Source: Streptomyces mutomycini (GTDB lineage Bacteria > Actinomycetota > Actinomycetes > Streptomycetales > Streptomycetaceae). Taken from it: DNA of 64,000 nt. The notes beneath the pieces are model-generated. The model was not told the DNA's origin. It worked only from the letters and a program-made list of their open reading frames with translations, and made no database searches. Where the stretch lies: the NCBI RefSeq assembly GCF_001700505.1, contig NZ_MAPV01000037.1, positions 58,789 to 122,788 of the forward strand, read 5' to 3'. Both the position numbers and the translations under genes were made by a program. Positions 42,402 to 49,249 of the stretch are shown here, in pieces; positions within the stretch are counted from its first letter, which is position 1; every line of letters starts with the position of its first letter.

Positions 42402-43220
42402 GTGCACAGTGCAGCTCTCATCACCGGTGCCTCATCCGGACTCGGGGCGGAGTTCGCCACGCAGCTCGCCGCCCGCGGACACGATCTGATCCTGGTGGCG
42501 CGTTCCGAGGGCAGGCTCACCGCCCTCGCCGAGCGCCTCGCCGCGGAGCACGGCATACGCGCCCACGTCCTGGTCCAGGACCTCGCCGAGCCCGATGCGG
42601 CCCGGCAGATCGCCGGCCGTCTCGCCGCCCGGGGCCTGAGCGTCGACCTGCTGGTCAACAACGCAGGATTCGGTACGTGCGGTCGCTTCGAGGACATCGC
42701 CGCGGACCGTGACCACGACCAGCTGATGGTCAACGTCGTCGCGCTCGTCGACCTCACCCACGCACTGCTTCCCGGCATGCTGGAGCGCGGCACGGGCGCA
42801 GTGGTGAACGTCGCTTCCACCGCGGGCTTCCAGCCCTCCCCGTACTTCGCCGTCTACAGCGCGGCCAAGGGCTTCGTGCTGAACTTCGGCCTCGCCCTGC
42901 GCCAGGAGTACCGCGGGCGCGGCATTCGCGTACTCACCCTGTGCCCCGGCCCGGTCGACACCCCCTTCTTCGAGGCCATCGGCACCCGCAAGGCGGCCGT
43001 CAACGGCTCGATGACCACACCGGAGCCGGTTGTACGCGCCGCTCTGCGCGCACTCGACCGCGACCGCGGCTACGTCACCCCCGGACTCGGCAATGCCCTG
43101 GCCGCGCATCTGCTGCCGCGCCGGCCGCGCACCCTGGTCGCCGCCATTGCCGAGCGTGTCACCCGTAAGGTCCTCAGCCCCGCGGGCGCCGTCCCACGGC
43201 CGAAGGAGTACGCGGCATGA
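42402..43220 (+). CDS. SDR-family oxidoreductase
   Basis: A 272-residue short-chain dehydrogenase: cofactor motif ALITGASSGLGAEFATQLA, NNAGFGTCGRF, catalytic Ser in VVNVASTAGFQPSPYF and YSAAK, then VLTLCPGPVDTPFFEAIGT. The length and the C-terminal extension (RVTRKVLSPAGAVPRPKEYAA) fit the DltE/YqjQ-type group. The start is a GTG with GAAGGAG upstream. Its TGA overlaps the start of the EamA gene (ATGA at 43217), so the two are translated together. The substrate is unknown. Confidence 0.9.
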   Translation: MHSAALITGASSGLGAEFATQLAARGHDLILVARSEGRLTALAERLAAEHGIRAHVLVQDLAEPDAARQIAGRLAARGLSVDLLVNNAGFGTCGRFEDIAADRDHDQLMVNVVALVDLTHALLPGMLERGTGAVVNVASTAGFQPSPYFAVYSAAKGFVLNFGLALRQEYRGRGIRVLTLCPGPVDTPFFEAIGTRKAAVNGSMTTPEPVVRAALRALDRDRGYVTPGLGNALAAHLLPRRPRTLVAAIAERVTRKVLSPAGAVPRPKEYAA

Positions 43221-44170
43221 GTTCCTCCGCCGTTCCGGCCGCGGGTGCTGCCGCCGCGATGCTGCTCGTCGGCACCTCGACGGCCGTCTCCGCGACGATT
43301 GCCGACTACCCCGTCTTCAGCGGTCAGGCTCTGCGCTACGCGCTCGCCGCGGCGATCCTCCTTGCCGTGGTACGCCACCGCCGTTTACCTCGCACCGACC
43401 TGACCCTCCGTGACGTCCTGCTCCTTCTGGCGCTGGCCGCCACCGGCCTGGCGGGCTTCAACATCTTCCTGGTCGAAGCCACCCGGCACGCGAGCCCCGC
43501 CATGATCGGCACTGTGGTCGGAGCGATCCCCATCGTCCTCGCACTCGTCGGGCCGTTGACGGAACGCCGTCGGCCGGCCGCGCGCACCGTCGGCGCCGCG
43601 GCTGTCGTGACCCTGGGTGCCGCCGTCGCCGCAGGGTTCGGCGGTGGCAGCCTGCACGGTGTGCTGCTGTCGCTGGGAGCGCTCGTCGGAGAGGTCGCCT
43701 TCTCGCTGCTCGCTCTTCCCCTGCTGCCCAAACTCGGCCCCATGAGAGTCGCCGCCTATCCCGCGGCGCTGGCCGTGCCCATGCTGCTGGCCGCGAGCAT
43801 CGTCCTGGACGGTACGAGCTCCCTCCGCCTGCCCACCCCCACCGAAGCGGCCGCCTTCGGCTACCTCGGTGTACTCGTCACAGCCACTGCGTTCTTCCTC
43901 TGGTACGACGCACTGCGCCGGCTGGGCGCCGCACGCGCCGGACTGTTCGCCGGACTCGTCCCGGTGGGTGCACTGGTCACCACGGTCGCGCTCGGGCTCG
44001 GCGAGGCGGGCCTCGCAGATGTTGCCGGCGCCCTGCTCGTCGCCGCAGGTGTCCTGATCGGTCTGCGGCAGCCTGCGCCGACCGGCGTTGCCGAGGGGGC
44101 CGGCCGTCGTGTCTGGCAGTCCCGAACCGAAGACGAGCGGCGGGTGCCGGAGTCGTTCGGACGCCAGTAG
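43217..44170 (+). CDS. EamA-family (DMT) transporter
   Basis: A 317-residue membrane protein with ten hydrophobic segments in two EamA halves (AGAAAAMLLVGTSTAVSATI; FSGQALRYALAAAILLAVVR; HASPAMIGTVVGAIPIVLAL; then VLLSLGALVGEVAFSLLALP, LGVLVTATAFFLWYDALRRL). Such transporters export metabolites or amino acids. It is coupled to the SDR gene upstream and probably controlled by the divergent TetR protein; an efflux role for the ligand of that regulator is plausible. The last 35 residues are hydrophilic. Confidence 0.9.
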   Translation: MSSSAVPAAGAAAAMLLVGTSTAVSATIADYPVFSGQALRYALAAAILLAVVRHRRLPRTDLTLRDVLLLLALAATGLAGFNIFLVEATRHASPAMIGTVVGAIPIVLALVGPLTERRRPAARTVGAAAVVTLGAAVAAGFGGGSLHGVLLSLGALVGEVAFSLLALPLLPKLGPMRVAAYPAALAVPMLLAASIVLDGTSSLRLPTPTEAAAFGYLGVLVTATAFFLWYDALRRLGAARAGLFAGLVPVGALVTTVALGLGEAGLADVAGALLVAAGVLIGLRQPAPTGVAEGAGRRVWQSRTEDERRVPESFGRQ

Positions 44171-44648
44171 CGCAGGCTGAGCAACCAGGTGCACGGCACT
44201 GAGAACTGTCCGCGTCGCACGGTGAGGTGTGTCCAGTGCAAGCGTCCTCAGGAGCAGGGACGTCGAGTGTCGAGTGCGGCGGGAACGACCGCGTGCGAGC
44301 CCCGTACGTCAGAGGTTCGAGACCGGCGGCGTCGTCGCTCATGCTCGTCAGTACGGCCCGTCTGGCCGCGTATGCAGCCGGTCGTCAAGCCCACGGCGTT
44401 GATCATCGATGACACCGGTTCCTCAAGGACGGGGACGCGTCGGCTTGCGTGACCCGGCAGTACACCCGCACCGCGGGAGATGGCTACGGTCTCAGAAGCC
44501 GTAGCCATACCGATCATGGAGTCTGTCGATCGAACGGGAGTCGCGATCGGGTGATCGCGCGGGCCCTGCCCGTAATGAGAACAGGGCCTGGCGATATACG
44601 GGAAAATCCAGGGGAGCGGACGGCCGCGCGCTGCTACGGTCGGGCGCC
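44171..44648. other. 478-nt stretch without a supported gene; contains a perfect hairpin
   Basis: No coding frame is convincing. At 44480-44508 ATGGCTACGG and CCGTAGCCAT form a perfect 10-bp stem around a 9-nt loop. Its first 14 nt (ATGGCTACGGTCTC) also occur just before the conserved block of cassette copy 4 (near 51764), so it may be a distant relic of the same element family. Confidence 0.45.
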
Positions 44649-45140
44649 ATGAGCTGGCTTCCCGATGACTTCGTCCACCCCGTCCTGGTACCGCTGCCGG
44701 ACGGTGGTCATCACCTGCGGCCGATCCGGGAGGCGGACACCCCGCTCGACTATCCGGCTGTGATGGGTTCGCGCGAGCGGCTGTGGACCATCTTCGGCCC
44801 GGCCTGGGGCTGGCCCGCGGCCACCATGACCTACGAGGCCGACCAGGCAGACCTGTTGCGGCACGAGAAGGAGATCGCCGCACACCAGTCCTTCAACTAC
44901 GCGCTGTTCAACGCGGCGGAGACAGCTCTGCTCGGCTGCGTCTACATCGACCCACCGGAGAGGGCCGGCGCGGACGCCGAGATCTCCTGGTGGGTGGTGG
45001 ACGAACTGGAGGGCAGCAAGGTCGAGCAAGCCCTCGACGCGCTGGTGCCACAGTGGATCGCCGCCGACTGGCCGTTCGAGCAGCCACGCTTCCTCGGCCG
45101 CGAGATCTCCTGGTCGGACTGGCTCGCCCTGCCGGAGTAA
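44649..45140 (+). CDS. GNAT-family N-acetyltransferase
   Basis: A 163-residue protein with the GNAT layout: HHLRPIREADTPLDYPAVMG at the N-terminus, then FNYALFNAAETALLGCVYID and the core ADAEISWWVVDELEGSKVEQ. The acetyl-CoA pyrophosphate loop is not of the clean Q/RxxGxG/A form, so activity is less certain. It is the last gene before the tRNA-Gly repeat array and has no obvious partner. Confidence 0.8.
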   Translation: MSWLPDDFVHPVLVPLPDGGHHLRPIREADTPLDYPAVMGSRERLWTIFGPAWGWPAATMTYEADQADLLRHEKEIAAHQSFNYALFNAAETALLGCVYIDPPERAGADAEISWWVVDELEGSKVEQALDALVPQWIAADWPFEQPRFLGREISWSDWLALPE

Positions 45141-45158
45141 ATGGTCTAGACACCAAAC

Positions 45159-45182
45159 AGGTCCTGATCTCTGACCAGGGTT
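45159..45182 (-). terminator. tRNA-type terminator, copy 1 (decayed)
   Basis: The facing segments GGTCCTGATC and GACCAGGGTT pair imperfectly around TCT; this is the weakest of the eight hairpins. Confidence 0.5.
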
Positions 45183-45187
45183 CGTCG

Positions 45188-45244
45188 TGGAGCGGGTGAC
45201 GAGAATCGAACTCGCGCTCTGAGCTTGGGAATCAACGGTTCTTG
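45188..45244 (-). repeat. tRNA-Gly(CCC) 3'-fragment att repeat, copy 1
   Basis: Positions 45188-45231, read on the minus strand, run from the anticodon loop TTCCCAA through the T-arm (GCGAG-TTCGATT-CTCGT) and acceptor strand CACCCGC-T to CCA. The 5' half of a tRNA is absent. The next 13 nt (to 45244) are also shared by all copies. Confidence 0.9.
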
Positions 45245-45304
45245 AGAAGGCGAAGCCGCTCTGGCCTGCATGTTTGGCGGGTGCGGGTGCGGGCAAGGTC
45301 GGTG

Positions 45305-45365
45305 CGGTCTCTGGTAGCAGTACTTGTCCGCTGCTGTCCGCTCCGAAGGGCACGGATGGGGCACG
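45305..45365. repeat. Conserved 61-nt cassette block, copy 1
   Basis: The block begins CGGTCTCTGG and ends GGGCACGGATGGGGCACG. The gap to the att repeat is 73 nt instead of 67 because of a 6-nt tandem duplication (GGGTGC) in the spacer. Confidence 0.85.
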
Positions 45366-45400
45366 AACGCGGTTACTGCCGGGGAGCGGCCCTTGGTGTG

Positions 45401-46195
45401 TCACGCCCAAGCGGTGATGAGGTCGTCCGGGGCGAGGTTGATGATGCCGTTGGCGCTGCTTCCGCTGCGGGCGACGGCGAGCAGGGGGGTGGAGTCGTCA
45501 GTGCCGGGCAGTTGTGAGCGGTGGGTGACGAGGCGGGCGAGGTCGCGGTTGTCGAAGGGCTTGTTCTCCAGCCACTTGATGGATCCGACGAGGGTGATCT
45601 TCTTGGCGATGGGGGAGCGGTCGGCGCCGACGAGGTCGATTTCGGGGTCGTTGGTGCGGGTCCAGTAGCCGCCGATCACGTTGGTGGCCTCAGGCAGCCG
45701 GTCGTCGGTCAGACGCCACAGGGCCTCGCGGATCACAGGTTCGACGGCGCGGCCCCGCCAGGACGTCCAACTGGTGCGGATCGACTCGAGTACACGGTCT
45801 CCACGCCCGCGCTCGATCATGGGGATGCCGGACCCGATGAAGGAGAGCCAGAAGCGCAGGTACGGATCGGCGACGTGGTAGCGGCTCTCACGGCTCGGCC
45901 TGGTGGACAGGGGAAGGTCGGCCGCCACCATGCGTCGGCTGGTGAGGAGTTCCAGGGATCGTTTCACGGAGCCTGGATTGAGGTCGCCGGCTGCCCGGCC
46001 GATGAGGGTGAAGGTGCGTTCCCCGTGTCCGATGGTGCTCAGTACGGTGCGAGCCTGTGCCTCGGTGGGGAATTCGGCGGCCAGAGTGCGCTCGCCACTG
46101 ACGAGGAGGGCGGATGTCGGACGGACCAGTGCCTGTTCCAGGTAGTCCCAGAGGGTGGCACCTGGAGGCCATTCTTCAAGGATGAGCGGGGCATT
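45401..46195 (-). pseudogene. 5'-truncated ATPase with DUF234 nuclease-like domain
   Basis: Only the C-terminal about 265 residues of an archaeal-type AAA ATPase/DUF234 protein remain. They start at APLILEEWPPGATLWDYLE and run through RYHVADPYLRFWLSFIGSG to the nuclease-like GYWTRTNDPEIDLVGADRSP and ITLVGSIKW. The Walker A half is missing. The break near 46195 abuts a cellulose-binding-domain scrap on the opposite strand. The last 260 codons still read without stops, but the product cannot bind ATP normally. Confidence 0.75.
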
Positions 46196-46432
46196 CCAGT
46201 GAGCGGCTGGACACTGAAGTTCCCGCTGGCACTCGGGCAGACCGTCACCTCCGACTGGAACACCGATCTCACCCAGGGAAGCAACACGATCACGGCCGCC
46301 AACACCTCGCACAACGCCACGATCGCTCCCGGCGCGAGTATCACCCTCGGCTATCTCGCCGCCCATACCGGCGACTCGTCGCCACCGCCGCGCTTTACGC
46401 TCAACGGGGACGCCTGTGCGGTCGGCCGCTGA
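46196..46432 (+). pseudogene. C-terminal remnant of a family-2 carbohydrate-binding module
   Basis: The frame reads VSGWTLKFPLALGQTVTSDW, then TITAANTSHNATIAPGASIT and RFTLNGDACAVG before the TGA at 46432. GWTLxF, TxxN and FTLNGxxC are the CBM2 hallmarks of secreted cellulases and chitinases. No catalytic domain or start precedes it; it is fused head-on to the truncated DUF234 gene. Confidence 0.75.
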
Positions 46433-46499
46433 GATCAGCTGCTGCGGCCGGTTCTCGTCAGCGCGGTTCCGGAGGATCATGAGCGACTCGGCTTCGAGG

Positions 46500-46735
46500 T
46501 CAGGGACTCGCTCCGAGGCCGCGCTCAAGACACGATGGTCCGCGCGGGGCAGTCGACCGAACGGGCCGCGCTGATCTGCCAGCACTCCGGCACCGACCGG
46601 CAGCGTGAGGTGGCCGCCGGCCTCGCCCAGCTCGTACGGGCACGGCGTGCGGCGGCGGAAACGCAGGCAACTGGCACGGATGTGGCACGCGACACCTGGA
46701 CAGGTTCAGACAACAAGCAAGACCCGGGTCGATGA
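46500..46735 (+). pseudogene. Tyrosine-integrase C-terminal remnant, copy A
   Basis: Codons from about 46534 give MVRAGQSTERAALICQHSGT and DRQREVAAGLAQLVRARRAA, the end of a phage-type integrase around the last catalytic residues; the usual YQHS tyrosine is a cysteine (ICQHS). The N-terminal core is absent, and a missing base near 46528 breaks the frame. It ends 15 nt before the att repeat copy 2, the expected int-att order. Confidence 0.75.
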
Positions 46736-46744
46736 CCTGGGCCT
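46721..46744 (-). terminator. tRNA-type terminator, copy 2
   Basis: GACCCGGGTC and GACCTGGGCC face each other around GAT, with two mismatches. Confidence 0.6.
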
Positions 46745-46750
46745 TGGTCG

Positions 46751-46807
46751 TGGAGCGGGTGACGAGAATCGAACTCGCGCTCTGAGCTTGGGAATCAACG
46801 GTTCTTG
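46751..46807 (-). repeat. tRNA-Gly(CCC) 3'-fragment att repeat, copy 2
   Basis: The 44-nt tRNA part at 46751-46794 is identical to copy 1, followed by the shared 13 nt ending TTCTTG. The left neighbour is the integrase remnant. Confidence 0.9.
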
Positions 46808-46861
46808 GACCGTCGAAGGGGCTTTGAGCTGCACTTTCGCGCTGGACGAGGTGTATAGCTA

Positions 46862-46922
46862 CGGTCTCGGGGAGCCGTACCTGACCGCTGTTGTCCGCTC
46901 TGCTGGGCACGGATGGGGCACG
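46862..46922. repeat. Conserved 61-nt cassette block, copy 2
   Basis: Starts CGGTCTCGGGGAGCCGTACC; lies exactly 67 nt after the tRNA part. TACGG...CCGTA around its start can form a small hairpin. Confidence 0.85.
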
Positions 46923-47020
46923 TCGACGGCGGGTCATCAGGCTGAGGTTCTGTGCTGGAGCGGCTGGCGGAAAACGGAACGGAAGCCACCTGTGCTGCAG
47001 ACGCTCCGGTGGCGCAGACG

Positions 47021-47344
47021 TCAGGCCCAGAAGGCTTCGGTGACCACGATCTGTGGGTCGGCGTGGCGCCGCATGAAGGTGTAGATGAGCCAGCCGCGTC
47101 CACCGGCCAGGTCCACGATGTGGGGGCCGCCGGGGCTTGTAGAGGCCAGAGGTCGGACGGTCATCCAGTGTGGGAGCGAGGCATCGGCGTCGATTCCCCG
47201 GAAGTACGGGTCTTCGGCTGTGATCAGTTCCGCACGGGCACTCATGACGAGGTCACTGCCTTCGGCGGGCATGTTCTGGAAGTCGTGCTGCGCCTGCTTC
47301 GTCCAGTCCATTTGCCAAGGCGGCCGAGGTGGTTCGTCGATCAC
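47021..47344 (-). CDS. Putative RelE/ParE-like toxin
   Basis: A 107-residue protein, MIDEPPRPPWQMDWTKQAQH at the start and RGWLIYTFMRRHADPQIVVT near the end. A W-x-x-x-A...DF start, a central loop and a beta strand with GRGWLIY followed by IVVTEAF fit the RelE/ParE fold weakly. It overlaps the upstream DUF6247 gene by 4 nt (ATGA) in an operon with a Phd-type antitoxin. Context, more than sequence, argues for a toxin. Catalytic residues cannot be assigned. Confidence 0.6.
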   Translation of the reverse strand: MIDEPPRPPWQMDWTKQAQHDFQNMPAEGSDLVMSARAELITAEDPYFRGIDADASLPHWMTVRPLASTSPGGPHIVDLAGGRGWLIYTFMRRHADPQIVVTEAFWA

Positions 47345-47706
47345 TCTCCGGGCTTCCTCTCAGCGGCTTCGTGTCGGAGGCGGCTGTACTCCTCCAGAAA
47401 CCGGATGGACTCCTCGGGGTCCTCGGACTTGGCGGCGCGGGCTTCGAGGTCGCGAAGGTGCGAGTCGAGGACGGGATCCCTGGCGATGGCGTACTGCGTC
47501 CACCACAGGCGCATGAAGGCGGGCACGGGGGTGATGTTGAAGGCGTCGCCGATGACGCGCTTCCAGTGCGCCTCAAAGTCCGGCAGGAGGTGCGGAGTGT
47601 GTTCCTGAATCGCCAACCGAAGTGCTTGAGGCGTGTGTTCGGGCATGGGCGGCAACCGCAGGGGTTCCCCCTCGTACCCATCGAAGTGGAGTGCGTGGGC
47701 GGGCAT
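47341..47706 (-). CDS. DUF6247-like protein
   Basis: A 121-residue protein: MPEHTPQALRLAIQEHTPHL, then LLPDFEAHWKRVIGDAFNIT and PAFMRLWWTQYAIARDP. The pattern (PxALRxA...LLPxFxxxW...LxxWW) recalls DUF6247, an actinobacterial family found next to Phd-like antitoxins. The ATG at 47706 has AAGGAG 8 nt upstream. It sits between antitoxin and putative toxin genes in one operon. Its role (chaperone, second antitoxin or toxin part) is unknown. The family name is from memory. Confidence 0.65.
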   Translation of the reverse strand: MPAHALHFDGYEGEPLRLPPMPEHTPQALRLAIQEHTPHLLPDFEAHWKRVIGDAFNITPVPAFMRLWWTQYAIARDPVLDSHLRDLEARAAKSEDPEESIRFLEEYSRLRHEAAERKPGE

Positions 47707-47735
47707 GGTTCGTGCTCCTTGGTGTGGAGGGTGGG

Positions 47736-47942
47736 TCAGGCCGCCTCGCGTCGGTCCTCGTGCGACTGGTGCCCGTGGGCCATCTGCTCGAACCACTCGG
47801 CCGGCACCAGGTAGGCGACCGTCTTTCCCTTGCGGGTGATGGCGGCGGCCTCGCCGGCGATCCGGGTCCGGTCCAGGATCTCGCCCATCCCCTTGCGCAG
47901 GTCGATGGTTGTGTACGTCTTCGTCTCCATGTGCTGAAGCAT
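47736..47942 (-). CDS. Phd/YefM-type antitoxin
   Basis: A 68-residue antitoxin: TTIDLRKGMGEILDRTRIAG, ITRKGKTVAYLVPAEWFEQM. The N-terminal Phd DNA-binding fold and the KGKTVAYLVP strand are typical. It starts at the ATG of MLQHMETKTY (47942) or at the inner ATG (47930). It is the first gene of a three-gene operon, and a 15-nt palindrome immediately upstream (47947-47961) is the likely autoregulatory site. Confidence 0.85.
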   Translation of the reverse strand: MLQHMETKTYTTIDLRKGMGEILDRTRIAGEAAAITRKGKTVAYLVPAEWFEQMAHGHQSHEDRREAA

Positions 47943-47946
47943 ATAG

Positions 47947-47961
47947 CAACTATCATAGTTG
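47947..47961. promoter_or_regulatory. Palindromic operator of the Phd-type operon
   Basis: CAACTATCATAGTTG has perfect 7-bp arms around one base and begins 4 nt upstream of the antitoxin start, in an A/T-rich stretch that probably contains the -10 region. Confidence 0.7.
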
Positions 47962-48049
47962 ACATATGTGCCCGTGGGGTGCGGCGGCTGGAGGAAGCCA
48001 GCAGGCGCATCGGGTGCAGAGCGGGCGCGGGTGCCTGATCGGGCTTGTG

Positions 48050-48087
48050 GCAACAAAAAAAGCCCCCGGCCGCTGGCCTGGGGCTTT
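48050..48087 (-). terminator. tRNA-type terminator, copy 3
   Basis: On the minus strand the stem (AGCCCC-A-GGCC / GGCC-G-GGGGCT) is followed by TTTTTTTGTTG, a textbook rho-independent end for the tRNA. Confidence 0.85.
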
Positions 48088-48089
48088 CG

Positions 48090-48146
48090 TGGAGCGGGTG
48101 ACGAGAATCGAACTCGCGCTCTGAGCTTGGGAATCAACGGTTCCTG
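48090..48146 (-). repeat. tRNA-Gly(CCC) 3'-fragment att repeat, copy 3
   Basis: The 44-nt tRNA part at 48090-48133 is identical to copy 1; the shared tail differs by one base (TTCCTG instead of TTCTTG). Confidence 0.9.
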
Positions 48147-48200
48147 CAATGTTGGAGGGGCTCTGACCGGCGATTTCGCTACGGGCAGGTGGATGGCTCC

Positions 48201-48261
48201 CGGTCTCTGGGAGCCGTATCTGACCGCTGTTGTCCGCTCTGCTGGGCACGGATGGGGCACG
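48201..48261. repeat. Conserved 61-nt cassette block, copy 3
   Basis: Starts CGGTCTCTGGGAGCCGTATC, exactly 67 nt after the tRNA part. GGCTCCC/GGGAGCC at its start forms a 7-bp hairpin. Confidence 0.85.
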
Positions 48262-48302
48262 AGAGCTGGCAGTGCGACGCGTGCTCCGGGCGGGCCGACT
48301 GG

Positions 48303-48704
48303 TCAGAGGGGGACGATGCGGACTTGGTTGGCGCAGAGCTTGGTCATGTCATCGCTGTCGGAGGTCAGCAGGGCGACGGGTTTCGGCTGGTGGAGCGCGA
48401 CCTCGGCGACCGTGGCGTCAACGGCGTACTTGTGCCCGTGCAGCCCGGCGCCTTTGAGGAGCTCAGCCGCCGCTTTCGCCGCCTGCTCGGTGACGGGCTC
48501 CACCTTGACACGGGACAGGGCCCAGTTGAGGCGAGGCATGTTGGTGCGGGAGTGGGTGACTTCCACGATGGTGTTGGCCCCGATCACCAGGTCGGCTCCC
48601 ATGTCGTGGAAGACCTGCAGCATGGCGAGGAGCTTGCGGTCCTGCGCGACCCAGGCGGACAGTCCTTCCGAGTCGAGGACGACGGTCTCGATGCGCTCGC
48701 TCAC
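48303..48704 (-). CDS. VapC-type PIN-domain toxin, copy A
   Basis: A 133-residue PIN nuclease: acidic residues in VVLDSEGLSAW, GANTIVEVTHS, YAVDATVAEVAL and LLTSDSDDMTKL form the metal site. VapC toxins cleave tRNA or rRNA. The start is a GTG (48704) overlapping the antitoxin stop by 4 nt. A paralog with nine differences lies at 56416-56817, and a decayed copy at 60598. Confidence 0.9.
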   Translation of the reverse strand: MSERIETVVLDSEGLSAWVAQDRKLLAMLQVFHDMGADLVIGANTIVEVTHSRTNMPRLNWALSRVKVEPVTEQAAKAAAELLKGAGLHGHKYAVDATVAEVALHQPKPVALLTSDSDDMTKLCANQVRIVPL

Positions 48705-48949
48705 GCGGCGTCTGCGCCTTTGGAAGAGCCGGCGGAGCCGAAGATCCTCGCGCGGGCCTCGGCGAGCTCCTCGTCGCTGAAGCCTCCATGCTCTTCCTCG
48801 TGCCGGCGGAGGTCGTCGCCGAGCAACTGGTGCCGGATCTGGCGGGCCACGGCTTCCGCTACATAGCCGGAGACGTTGTCCGTGAGCTTGCGGAGCTCCG
48901 CCACCTGGTCGCTGGGGAGCGTGACGGTGATGCGAGTCGTTGAGGACAT
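48701..48949 (-). CDS. RHH/CopG-type antitoxin VapB, copy A
   Basis: An 82-residue protein beginning SSTTRITVTLPSDQVAELRK, a ribbon-helix-helix strand and helix, followed by NVSGYVAEAVARQIRHQL and an acidic toxin-binding tail (HEEEHGGFSDEELAEARARI). It would bind the palindrome at 48957-48972 just upstream and neutralise the PIN toxin encoded downstream. Confidence 0.9.
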   Translation of the reverse strand: MSSTTRITVTLPSDQVAELRKLTDNVSGYVAEAVARQIRHQLLGDDLRRHEEEHGGFSDEELAEARARIFGSAGSSKGADAA

Positions 48950-48956
48950 AAGTCAA

Positions 48957-48972
48957 GCATACTAGAGTATGC
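48957..48972. promoter_or_regulatory. vapBC operator, copy A
   Basis: GCATACTAGAGTATGC has 7-bp arms (GCATACT/AGTATGC) around AG and starts 8 nt upstream of the antitoxin ATG. The same site recurs at 57070-57085. Confidence 0.7.
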
Positions 48973-49249
48973 GGGATGCCGCTGCGCGGTGCTTCGGCTG
49001 CTCGTCGAGGGTAAGCGTTGCTTTCCCGAAAGGTAAGCGAAAGGGCTCTAATAGCCCCCTCGAAGTCACGGCTCCGGCCACCCGGGGCAAGAGGAGACGT
49101 GTATCGGTCCTGAGCCGACGCAGCGCGACGGCCCTTGGCGAGGTGGCAGGCGCCAACCCCCTGGCAGCTCGAATTTCAGCACTGACCTCGTGCTCACCCC
49201 ACCACCGGTAACCTTTCGGCAGCGTTCAGTGTCGAGGAGGGGGTGGGTC

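Larger units (their letters stand above)
48090..48972. repeat. 883-nt direct repeat, copy A (att + block + vapBC + operator)
   Basis: This segment and 56203-57085 have the same length and nearly the same sequence from the att repeat through the 61-nt block and the vapBC genes to the operator. Differences are scattered substitutions. Confidence 0.85.
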
